The notes beneath the pieces are model-generated. The model saw nothing but the letters and a program-made list of their open reading frames with translations, ran no database searches and was not told where the DNA came from. Made by a program: the position numbers and the translations under genes. A DNA stretch of 64,000 nucleotides from Arenicola marina. Lineage: Eukaryota > Annelida > Polychaeta > Arenicolidae. Positions 47,858-57,975 of this stretch are shown in pieces. The DNA lies in NCBI GenBank assembly GCA_964019135.1, contig OZ025248.1, positions 68,764,119-68,828,118 of the forward strand, in the 5' to 3' direction. Position 1 is the first letter of the stretch, and the number at the start of each line of letters is the position of its first letter.

Positions 47858-47894
47858 CTAATTGCCACCAGGTGGCGACATAGCGGAAGGTGAT
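47841..47894. repeat. Perfect 13-bp hairpin around a palindromic CTCF-like site
   Basis: The arms atcaccttccgct (47841-47853) and agcggaaggtgat (47882-47894) are exact reverse complements. The loop holds gccaccaggtggcgac (47865-47880), which fits 14 of 15 positions of the CTCF core consensus. Confidence 0.8.
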
Positions 47895-48045
47895 GGGAAT
47901 TAATTATGGAGAAGAGATCATATTGCAGGTTTTGCGACGGAGCAGGAGGCGCACCTCGAGCACCTTGCGTTTTGTCGCCCACGCGCCACTCGACACTTCC
48001 CGGCAGATTGTTTGTACATGAGAGAAACACAACGGGTCATTGAAA

Positions 48046-48795
48046 CCAGCTCACAGTGGCACCAGCTCACAGTGGCACCAGCACCAACTCACAGTGGCAC
48101 AGCTCACAGTGGCACCAGCTCACAGTGGCACCCGCTCACATTGGCACCAGCTCACAGTGGCACCAGCTCACAGTGGCACCAGCACCAACTCATAGTGGCA
48201 CCCGCTCACAGTGGCACCAGCTCACAGTGGCACCAGCTCACAGTGGCACCGGCTCACAGTGGCACCAGCTCACAGTGGCACCAGCACCAGCTCACAGTGG
48301 CACCAGCTCACAGTGGCACCCGCACCAGCTCACAGTGGCACCAGCTCACAGTGGCACCAGCACCAACTCACAGTGGCACAGCTCACAGTGGCACCAGCTC
48401 ACAGTGGCACCAGCTTACAGTGGCACCAGCTCACAGTGGCACCAGCTCACAGTGGCACAGCTCACAGTGGCACCAGCTCACAGTGGCACCAGCTCACAGT
48501 GGTACCAGCTCACAGTGGCACCAGCTCACAGTGGCACCAGCTCACAGTGGCACCAGCTCACAGTGGCACCGGCTCACAGTGGTACCAGCTCACAGTGGCA
48601 CCAGCTCACAGTGGCACCAGCTCACAGTGGCACCAGCACCAGCTCACAGTGGCACCAGCTCACAGTGGCACCAGCTCACAGTGGCACCAGCTCACAGTGA
48701 CACCAGCACCAGCTCACCGTGGCACCAGCTCACAGTGGCACCAGCTCACAGTGGCACCGGCTCACAGTGGTACCAGCTCACAGTGGCACACAGTC
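48046..48795. repeat. 16-bp minisatellite (about 46 copies)
   Basis: The unit is ccagctcacagtggca, interrupted by short cagcac insertions. Three frames stay open across it; they are artefacts. Confidence 0.96.
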
Positions 48796-48872
48796 AATGA
48801 ATTAGGCACTAAGCTCATGCGTTCCAACAAAGTCTATGAGATATGTTTTCTGTACACTACTGGCACCAGACA

Positions 48873-49436
48873 AGGTTGTGTATACCCCGTCCTGTGTATC
48901 ACTGTACGCAAACGGTGGCCCGTAACTGCATGCAGATACGGTCAACCAAAGATGGCGGAAGGTAGTGTCAGTTGAATATTTTATTTGTCATTTGTTTGAA
49001 ACCGACCATGCATCGGCGTGACAAATGTTCTACATCGTCCAACAAAGTTATGAGGCTGCTATTGTGAAAACAAGATAACCACCATTGCTCTAATTACACC
49101 GTAGTAACGTCATGTAAAAATCTATGATTTTCCCCCTAGGCCTAAATGATATTGCAGGCCGACCGTAACTCGGGAAGCTGACAAGATTAAGACACGGTCA
49201 ACGCTGCAAAAACGCTCATATGTTCTAACAATGCAACGCCTAGTACTAACAATTGAAGTAGAACAATCTTGAAGGAAAGTTACATCGAAAGGACATCACA
49301 GCTGATTACGCAGTGACATATTTCTCATGGTTTTACCGCCAATTGACAGTTCACCTGACATGCCTTCCGCCATCTTTAGTTGACCGTATCGGCAGGGACG
49401 GCCCGCCGTTTGTGTACAGTGTTGTACTATACACCT
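48873..49436. mobile_element. Non-autonomous DNA element with inverted ends of about 100 bp
   Basis: The left arm (about 48873-48975) and right arm (about 49335-49436) are imperfect reverse complements. The best block is gatacggtcaac(c/t)aaag with atggcggaagg, preceded by cactgtac(g/a)caaacgg. The core is about 360 bp and non-coding. The right end abuts the next element. Confidence 0.7.
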
Positions 49437-51520
49437 GGGACCCGTTTCATAAAACTGTATTAAGGATTAAATATTTAATACGGAGTAGATATTTAATACG
49501 GATTGCCTAATACGAATTAACGTGTGTCTGTATTAAGCGTTTCATAAAAGAAAATGCGAGTAGTATTAGTTAATCCTGATTACACTCTCGCTAATACGAA
49601 TTAACGGCCTCATGATTTGACTGCATTTACGCGCCATGTTGACGATTTCATGACGTGACGAATTTTTGCACGAAATCACGCATACGCAAGTCATACACTG
49701 ACGCAAAGTAGCGACAATCAGCTGCGTGTAAATACGGCCGAACAATGTGTCAAGTACATATATCTATGCCTTCTACGCGTTCAATAATTCGTTACATCAA
49801 AGGCGGTCAGATTATAAATAGAAAGCAAATTAGTTGTTCCGGTAGAAAGCCAGTAGATCTAGAACTTTCTACGAGCAGACGGTGAACAGACTGCTTCCCA
49901 AAGTTTCAGACTAAGATCGTGCGAAAACTGCCGCTTCGATTTTGCTGATCTTTCATCATTTTATAGTGATTGCAACAAAGAATCAGCCTGCTGAATATAA
50001 CAAAATTTGATAGAGCGGTTGAACTTTTGCCAATAATTAGATATTGTCACGAAGAACAGAAAGGCTAAATATTATAATAATCGAACGAGGAGTTACTTTT
50101 TACTTCCTAGTACAACAACCCTTGCTTACTTTGGTTCAGTCGTATATGTCCATGTCCAACTTTGTCTTCTGTAAGTTTGCATGAACTAAGCTGGGCGATT
50201 TTATTTAACAAATCTTAACTCAAGTGAATTTATGTTCACAAAATGCGGTCCGAAAGTGTGGGTATCCTTTACAAGAAGTCAGCTGTTATTTATGGGGCGC
50301 CAAATGTTACCCCACTTGATTTCGTCGACGAAATAGCAGTTCCGTCGACGAAATAGCAATTCCCTCGACGAAATGCAAGTTTCGTCGACGAAATGGTAAT
50401 TACGTTGACGAAATACAAATTACGTCGACGAGGTAGCAATTACGTCGACGAAATGCAAGTTTCGTCGACGAAATACAACTTTCGTCGACGAAATCGCAAT
50501 ACGTAGACGAAATACAACTCACGTCGACGAAATGCAAGTTTCATCGACGAAATACAACTTTTGACGAAATACAAATTTTGTCCGGCGATAGCTACAACAC
50601 GGAACATCCTGACAAAGCGCGGAAACCGGATCTTCCGCCTACAAACACCGAATGACACGGAGCATGGTGAGTGTATCTATAGGACCTACGCCGGAAATAT
50701 TTTGCTTAACGTTCTATATCTTAATTCTGTCCATGTTGAAGTATCGCCAGCATGTGTATGTATCTTTCAATTCATTGATAATGCCGACAGTGCAACATCG
50801 TAAAGCGGAACTAAAAGCGCCGAGCACAACATACAAACATGCATGAATTCACTGTTTTCACTAGTCTATCAAACATTTGGCCAAGGCCGAATTTGTGTGT
50901 ATAGTACAACTTTAAACACAGGCACAGTTTTGATGGTATATATCCTTATGACAAAACATTTACTGGTGAATTGTATCAACTGATTCTCTTAAACATAGAT
51001 GGAAAAATATCATCAAGTAAGGAAGAAATTTGAACCCGGACCGCGCGTCAAAGTAAGACACGACCACAGCGTCAGCACGAGCTTTTATTGTTTGACATGC
51101 TGGGTGACTTTTAACTAACTGTAGGCCTCTATTACATGCTTTATCCAGTGCCTTTATTTAAAACTGAGGACGGGCGGTGGGGGGCATATGTGACTCAGCA
51201 CACTGTCTCCTTTGTTATCGTCAGTGTTGCGCTTTATTTGCCTAAACTGCACATATAATGACACGAACTAACTAATATCCCAGTTGAAGTAGTAACCCAG
51301 CAACGAAATCAGGCGGTCATATTGGCTAGACATGGCCCGTTGCCAGGCGACCAAACCTTAATACACCCCCGGGGGGGATTAGTTAATATGGATTAAGTCG
51401 GAAAATGTAAGTAGAATTAACTTTTATGAAACGCATAAAAATCCTATCTGTATTAATTAATTCTGATCAGGCCATATCTGTATTACGTAATCCCTAATAC
51501 AGTTTTATGAAACTGGCCCC
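49437..51520. mobile_element. About 2.1-kb DNA transposon-like element with nested inverted ends
   Basis: The left end gtttcataaaactgtatta (from 49444) is matched by the reverse complement of 51490-51514. A second gcgtttcataaaag lies about 100 bp inside each end, and taatacggattaa-like motifs fill both arms, so the arms are about 150 bp each. No transposase-like frame was found inside, so it is non-autonomous or decayed. cctggg occurs at both outer borders but I cannot decide whether it is a target duplication. Superfamily unassigned. Confidence 0.7.
50318..50580. repeat. About 20-22-bp palindromic minisatellite inside the DNA element
   Basis: Each of about a dozen units holds tttcgtcgacgaaat, a palindrome centred on GTCGAC, separated by short spacers such as gcaag, acaac and agcaatt. 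Confidence 0.9.
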
Positions 51521-52165
51521 TGGGGACTGGTCGCCATGGACAACGTCACCAATGCCATAGAAACGTACATATCTGAGTCGTTTATAAATATGACGTCATT
51601 ATTGCACGCGGACGACAAATGTCAAGGCGATCATACTGCAGGGGAATTACAGAAACAACTGACAGAAGCACCCGCCGTGCTCCACCAGTCTCGATTTCAA
51701 TGTAATCAAAGTCAAATACAATGATATTTGCAAATGATGGAGTGTTGCGATAACTATAATGTCTTTTGGGCACTCACAATTTAGAAATTTCGAATATCTA
51801 GTGTACTATTCGGGTTTGAATTGGTCCTTTGCACACAAAAAACTCGCGTCAGCGTAGGTAGGTCGATCCATCTCTAGAATGGAGTAACATCGGCAATGTG
51901 GGGCGGCCTCAAACCAACGGCGGTACTTCGATTTGTCGAGGAGATGTTTACCAATTTTATTAACACGGGAACGAAATGTGGGGTTTGACATTGAATAAAA
52001 TCATCGAGCGGAATCACATGGTGTTTTTGAGGTATGTGCTCGGGGTGCCCTGGGACACTATCGTAACGCTGCAGTCTATAGGGAAGGCGGTCGCCTGCTG
52101 ATAAACACCACGGGCGCCATTATAATGCCTGTATTGGTATTGAAACTGGTGAAACTGCTGGAAAT
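51521..52165. other. Spacer, nothing firm
   Basis: A 62-codon frame at 51536-51724 starts with a good initiation context (gtcgccatgg) but has no recognised domain or donor. Confidence 0.3.
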
Positions 52166-52167
52166 AC

Positions 52168-53260
52168 CAGGGCCGGGAACCAGTTTAGAATGATACCATC
52201 GGCTGGCCTGCAGTCGCAAATTGTTTGAACCGGTTTAGAGTGGTACCATCACCTGGCCTGCAGTCGCAAATTGTTTGAACCGGTTTAGAGTGGTACCATC
52301 ACCTGGCCTGCAGTCGCAAATTGTTTGAACCGGTTTAGAGTGGTACCATCACCTGGCCTGCAGTCGCAACTTGTTTGAACCGGTTTAGAGTGGTACCATC
52401 AGCTGGCTTGCAGTCGCAACTTGTTTGAACCGGTTTAGAGTGGTACCATCACCTGGCCTGCAGTCGCAACTTGTTTGAACCGGTTTAGAGTGGTACCATC
52501 ACCTGGCCTGCAGTCGCAACTTGTTTGAACCGGTTTAGAGTGGTACCACCACCTGTCCTGCAGTCGCAAATTGTTTGAACCGGTTTAGAGTGGTACCATC
52601 ACCTGGCCTGCAGTCGCAAATTGTTTGAACCGGTTTAGAGTGGTACCATCAGCTGGCCTGCAGTCGCAATTTGTTTGAACCGGTTTAGAGTGGTACCATC
52701 ACCTGTCCTGCAGTCGCAAATTGTTTGAACCGGTTTAGAGTGGTACCATCACCTGGCCTGCAGTCGCAACTTGTTTGAACCGGTTTAGAGTGGTACCATC
52801 AGCTGGCTTGCAGTCGCAACTTGTTTGAACCGGTTTAGAGTGGTACCATCACCTGGCCTGCAGTCGCAACTTGTTTGAACCGGTTTAGAGTGGTACCATC
52901 ACCTGGCCTGCAGTCGCAACTTGTTTGAACCGGTTTAGAGTGGTACCACCACCTGTCCTGCAGTCGCAAATTGTTTGAACCGGTTTAGAGTGGTACCATC
53001 ACCTGGCCTGCAGTCGCAAATTGTTTGAACCGGTTTAGAGTGGTACCATCAGCTGGCCTGCAGTCGCAATTTGTTTGAACCGGTTTAGAGTGGTACCATC
53101 ACCTGTCCTGCAGTCGCAAATTGTTTGAACCGGTTTAGAGTGGTACCATCACCTGGCCTGCAGTCGCAAATTGTTTGAACCGGTTTAGAGTGGTACCATC
53201 AGCTGGCTTGCAGTCGTAACTTGTTTGAACCGGTTTAGAGTGGTACAATCAGCTGGTCAA
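52168..53260. repeat. 50-bp minisatellite (about 22 copies) with a 400-bp higher-order period
   Basis: The unit is accggtttagagtggtacca, tcacctggcctgcagtcgca, aattgtttga. The eight-unit block 52401-52800 is repeated at 52801-53200 with the same order of variant units and very few differences. Confidence 0.95.
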
Positions 53261-53738
53261 ACCTAGTTTTCAGTTGATTACCTTATATGTGTTAAGGATG
53301 TCACTATCCTATGTGTTCTGTGTGAGTTAATGCTAACACTGTGCTTGATGCAATAAAGAGAAGACAACAATATACATTGGAATATACGGTTCTGTTTTTA
53401 TTTCTGCTTCATGACACAGTTAGAAGTGAAATCGTGTGCGACAGACGAGACGGCGCTGACTGCCGAGTCGCGCGGCCCCATCTGGTCCAATTTGGACCTG
53501 AATGCACTTCATACTGGCGCTCCAAACCCATGATGTAGTGACGGCTCCACACTGGCAACCACAGAGGTCATTGTCAGCCCAGGAGCTATCTGACCCCAGA
53601 TAGTGGGTAAGAGACCAGAGCGGGCTTGTCCCTATTCAGATAATGGATATCACGCCCCCCCCCAGCCCCCCCCCCCGCCGCCATCCTCTCCCCGTAACCC
53701 CCTCACCCCCCAATCCTGTGTCCCAATGGAGCTCTCAC
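53261..53738. other. Spacer, nothing firm
   Basis: A frame of 65 codons at 53341-53538 begins with a hydrophobic run but shows no family resemblance. Confidence 0.3.
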
Positions 53739-53829
53739 CGATATGAGACTCCTGGTCCCCATTGATGGTCACAGTGCCCTTGACACGATCTGGGGCCGTC
53801 CCGGGGCCCGGGTCGCCGGGGAGGGGGTG
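53739..53829 (-). CDS. Possible isolated exon (91 nt)
   Basis: On the minus strand an acceptor-like gcgcctgccag is followed by 30 codons reading HPLPGDPGPGTAPDRVKGTV and TINGDQESHI, then a good donor g|gtgaga. The composition is protein-like. I do not recognise a family and no partner exon was found in the window. Confidence 0.25.
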
Positions 53830-54149
53830 CTGGCAGGCGCGGGGAGGGGGGGGTGGGGGGGGGGTGGGGGGTAGGCGATGCCAGACCAGTGATTGCTAGT
53901 CATGCTCAAGTGTCCTTACCAACCAGCTGCCTTCCAATCAGAAATTGTCCATGGCTAATGAGGTGCACGAGGAGCCGACTGCCACCTGGACCAGCCTGGG
54001 TGGCACCCTCCCGCCCCCCACCCCCCGACCAGCCCAAGCCGCGCCTGGGTGGAACCCTCCCCCCTCCCCCCGACCATCCCAAGCTGTCCGTCTCCCTCCG
54101 ACCAACCCAAGCTGCGCCTGGGTGTCACCCGCCCCACCCCCTGGTCCCC
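53830..54149. other. G- and C-rich spacer
   Basis: Contains a G-rich stretch at 53840-53870 and C-rich stretches with a loose repeat of cgaccagcccaagc type. No exon supported. Confidence 0.4.
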
Positions 54150-54745
54150 GCCCATTCTTTCACCCTAACGCCCCACGTTCTCCTGCCTCACCATGCACTC
54201 TCCCGGCCCATTCCCTTTCTAACTGACACCCTGTACCTCCCATTGTCACACCCCATTCATCCCTCTCCCACACCTCGCCTCCGACTTATTCCCTTCTCCC
54301 CCTCCGACACCATCCCCCATTCCCCACCCCCCTGCCCTATCCCACACTGCCGCCCCCCATTACCCAACCCCCTGCCCTATCCCACACCGCCCCCCTCCCA
54401 TTACCCAACCCCCTGCCCTATCCCACACCGCCCCCCATTCCCCAACCCCCTGCCCTATCCCACACCGCCCCCCATTCCCCAACCCCCTGCCCTATCCCAC
54501 ACCGCCCCCCCATTCCCCACCCCCCTGCCCTATCCCACACCGCCCCCCCATTCCCCAACCCCCTGCCCTATCCCACACCGCCCCCCCATTCCCCAACCCC
54601 CTGCCCTATCCCACACCGCCACCCATTCCCCACCCCCCTGCCCTATCCCACACCGCCCCCCCATTCCCCAACCCCCTGCCCTGTCCCACACCGCCCCCAT
54701 GCCACCCACGCCCCTGCCCTACCCCACACCGCCCCACCCTCTATT
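54150..54745. repeat. C-rich repeat of about 38 bp
   Basis: The clear units at about 54320-54745 contain cattccccaaccccctgccc followed by tatcccacaccgcc. The plus-strand frame rich in Pro is an artefact. Confidence 0.85.
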
Positions 54746-54884
54746 CACCATTCATCCAATGATGTTGTCCAGGTAAACACGGGGGAGTGATGTGCGCTGT
54801 ACACAGCACGGAGTGTTTCGCGGACTGCCACCTACGTGATAGCGGGTCACGTGATACCCACATTGTAGGTCTTGAGGTCCGGCG

Positions 54885-57243
54885 GCTGAGAGGACCACGC
54901 AATGGTACCAGTTACTATGGCGTGGGTCTGCTGGAGGACCACGCAATGGTACCAGTTACTATGTCGCGGGTCTGCTAGAGGACGACGCAATGTGACCAGT
55001 TACTATGGCGCGGGTCTGCTGGAGGACCACGCAATGGTACCAGTTACTATGTCGCGGGTCTGCTAGAGGACCACGCAATGGTACCAGTTACTATGGCGTG
55101 GGTCTGCTAGAGGACCACGCAATGGTACCAGTTACTATGGCGCGGGTCTGCTAGAGGATCACGCAATGGTACCAGTTACTATGGCGTGGGTCTGCTAGAG
55201 GACCACGCAATGGTACCAGTTACTATGGCGCGGGTCTGCTAGAGGACCACGCAATGGTACCAGTTACTATGGCGCGGGTCTGCTAGAGGAACAGGAAATG
55301 GTACCAGTTACTATGGCGCGGGTCTGCTAGAGAACCAGGCAATGATACCAGTTACTATGGCGCGGGTCTGCTAGAGGACCACGCAATGGTACCAGTTACT
55401 ATGGCGCGGGTCTGCTGGAGGACCACGCAATGGTACCAGTTACTATGTCGCGGGTCTGCTAGAGGACCACGCAATGGTACCAGTTACTATGGCGTGGGTC
55501 TGCTAGAGGACCACGCAATGGTACCAGTTACTATGGCGCGGGTCTGCTAGAGGACCACGCAATGGTACCAGTTACTATGGCGTGGGTCTGCTAGAGGACC
55601 ACGCAATGGTACCAGTTACTATGGCGCGGGTCTGCTAGAGGACCACGCAATGGTACCAGTTACTATGGCGCGGGTCTGCTAGAGGAACAGGAAATGGTAC
55701 CAGTTACTATGGCGCGGGTCTGCTAGAGAACCAGGCAATGATACCAGTTACTATGGCGCGGGTCTGCTAGAGGACCACGCAATGGTACCAGTTACTATGG
55801 CGCGGGTCTGCTGGAGGACCACGCAATGGTACCAGTTACTATGGCGCGGGTCTGTTAGAGGACCACGCAATGGTACCAGTTACTATGGCGCGGGTCTGCT
55901 AGAGGAACAGGAAATGGTACCAGTTACTATGGCGCGGGTCTGCTAGAGAACCAGGCAATGATACCAGTTACTATGGCGCGGGTCTGCTGGAGGACCACGC
56001 AATGGTACCAGTTACTATGGCGTGGGTCTGCTAGAGGACCACGCAATGGTACCAGTTACTATGGCGTGGGTCTGCTAGAGGAACAGGCAATGGTACCAGT
56101 TACTATGGTGCGGGTCTGCTAGAGGACCACGCAATGGTACCAGTTACTATGGCGCGGGTCTGCTAGAGGACCACGCAATGGTACCCGTTACTATGGTGCG
56201 GGTCTGCTAGAGGACCACGCAATGGTACCAGTTACTATGGCGTGGGTCTGCTAGAGGACCACGCAATGGTACCAGTTACTATGGCGCGGGTCTGCTAGAG
56301 GACCACGCAATGGCACCAGTTACTATGGCGCGGGTCTGCTAGAGGACCACGCAATGGTACCCGTTACTATGGCGTGGGTCTGCTAGAGGAACAGGCAATG
56401 GTACCAGTTACTATGGCGTGGGTCTGCAAGAGGACCACGCAATGGTACCCGTTACTATGGCGTGGGTCTGCTAGAGGAACAGGCAATGGTACCCGTTACT
56501 ATGGCGTGGGTCTGCTAGAGGAATAGGCAATGGTACCAGTTACTATGGCGTGGGTCTGCTAGAGGACCACGCAATGGTACCAGTTACTATGGCGTGGGTC
56601 TGCTAGAGGACCACGCAATGGTACCCGTTACTATGGCGTGGGTCTGCTAGAGGAACAGGCAATGGTACCCGTTACTATGGCGTGGGTCTGCTAGAGGAAC
56701 AGGCAATGGTACCAGTTACTATGGCGTGGGTCTGCTAGAGGACCACGCAATGGTACCCGTTACTATGGCGTGGGTCTGCTAGAGGAACAGGCAATGGTAC
56801 CCGTTACTATGGCGTGGGTCTGCTAGAGGTATAGGCAATGGTACCAGTTACTATGGCGTGGGTCTGCTAGAGGACCACGCAATGGTACCCGTTACTATGG
56901 CGTGGGTCTGCTAGAGGAACAGGCAATGGTACCCGTTACTATGGCGTGGGTCTGCTAGAGGAACAGGCAATGGTACCCGTTACTATGGCGTGGGTCTGCT
57001 AGAGGAACAGGCAATGGTACCAGTTACTATGGCGTGGGTCTGCTAGAGGAACAGGCAATGGTACCCGTTACTATGGTGCGGGTCTGCTAGAGGACCACGC
57101 AATGGTACCAGTTACTATGGCGTGGGTCTGCTAGAGGACCACGCAATGGTACCAGTTACTATGGCGCGGGTCTGCTAGAGGACCACGCAATGGCACCAGT
57201 TACTATGGCGCGGGTCTGCTAGAGGGCCACGCAATGGTACCAG
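54885..57243. repeat. 45-bp minisatellite (about 52 copies)
   Basis: The unit is ggaccacgcaatggtaccag, ttactatggcgcgggtctgc, tagag. Variants (aacaggaaatg, ccaggcaatgat, cccgtt) occur in recurring orders, so multi-unit blocks were duplicated. One such block near 55.28-55.36 kb recurs near 55.68 and 55.91 kb. Confidence 0.96.
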
Positions 57244-57271
57244 ATTGGTATTTACTTTTTGTCGAATGCGC

Positions 57272-57530
57272 TGGTTGGTTGGTTGGTTGTAAATTCAGGA
57301 CGCTTCAACAAAATTTCATTCGATCATATCGCGTCAATGGGAGAAGGAAGGGAGAGTGGAGCCATGTCCCCGGGGGTAACCCCCTACTCTTTGTGAAGAA
57401 GGATATGTGATCTTTATCCTGCGACCACACAGACATGGCCACAGAGGGGCGCGAACCACCGATCCACGTGCCGTTAGGCTCTCAATTGGCCAGAGATCAC
57501 TCAATAATCCACTGAGCTGGAGTGCATTCG
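57272..57530 (-). mobile_element. tRNA-derived SINE, full-length
   Basis: On the minus strand a tRNA-like head starts near 57530 (ccagctcagtggattattga as A-box region, ggtggttcgcgcccc as B-box region). A body follows with ctgtggccatgtctgtg, gtagggggttaccc and ctcccattgacgcgatatga. The 3' end is a short (aacc)n tail at 57272-57290. It is the same family as the truncated copy at 6737-6925. Confidence 0.8.
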
Positions 57531-57975
57531 CTAAATTATTAAGCCCGATATGCGATATTTCTGTCTCATAACGAACCTTTATTACAATTACTTGAAAAAA
57601 TTAAAACGAGGCATTAGTTTTATTCATGAATTACGTGGTCCACTTTCTAATGTCAAGTCCCAAACAAGTCGACTATTATATCAATTGCGGGAGTAATACG
57701 CACAACATAAATCGTTCATTTATTAATTGCACCATAATGATTGTCAAAAGACTGGTATTTCACATTCACAGCGCTGACAGAGACACACGAAGGCGAATCT
57801 TCGTAAACAGAAGAAAACTACCAGCCTCAGCAATGGCTATCAGGCGATCAGCGTCACAAGAATACAAACAACACACGTGCCCATTTTCATTATTTGCTGA
57901 TTCAGCAGCTCTGTAATGTGTTGGAGTTAATTATATCAAATGGCGGCCAAAAAAGCGAGGAAAATACGGCTCTTG
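57531..57975. other. A+T-rich spacer, nothing recognised
   Basis: The 96-codon frame at 57626-57916 lacks any family resemblance. Confidence 0.4.

Noticed and set aside
48012-48975. Overlapping plus-strand frames of over 210 codons
   Set aside because: 16-bp array read in three frames; no unique sequence supports a gene.
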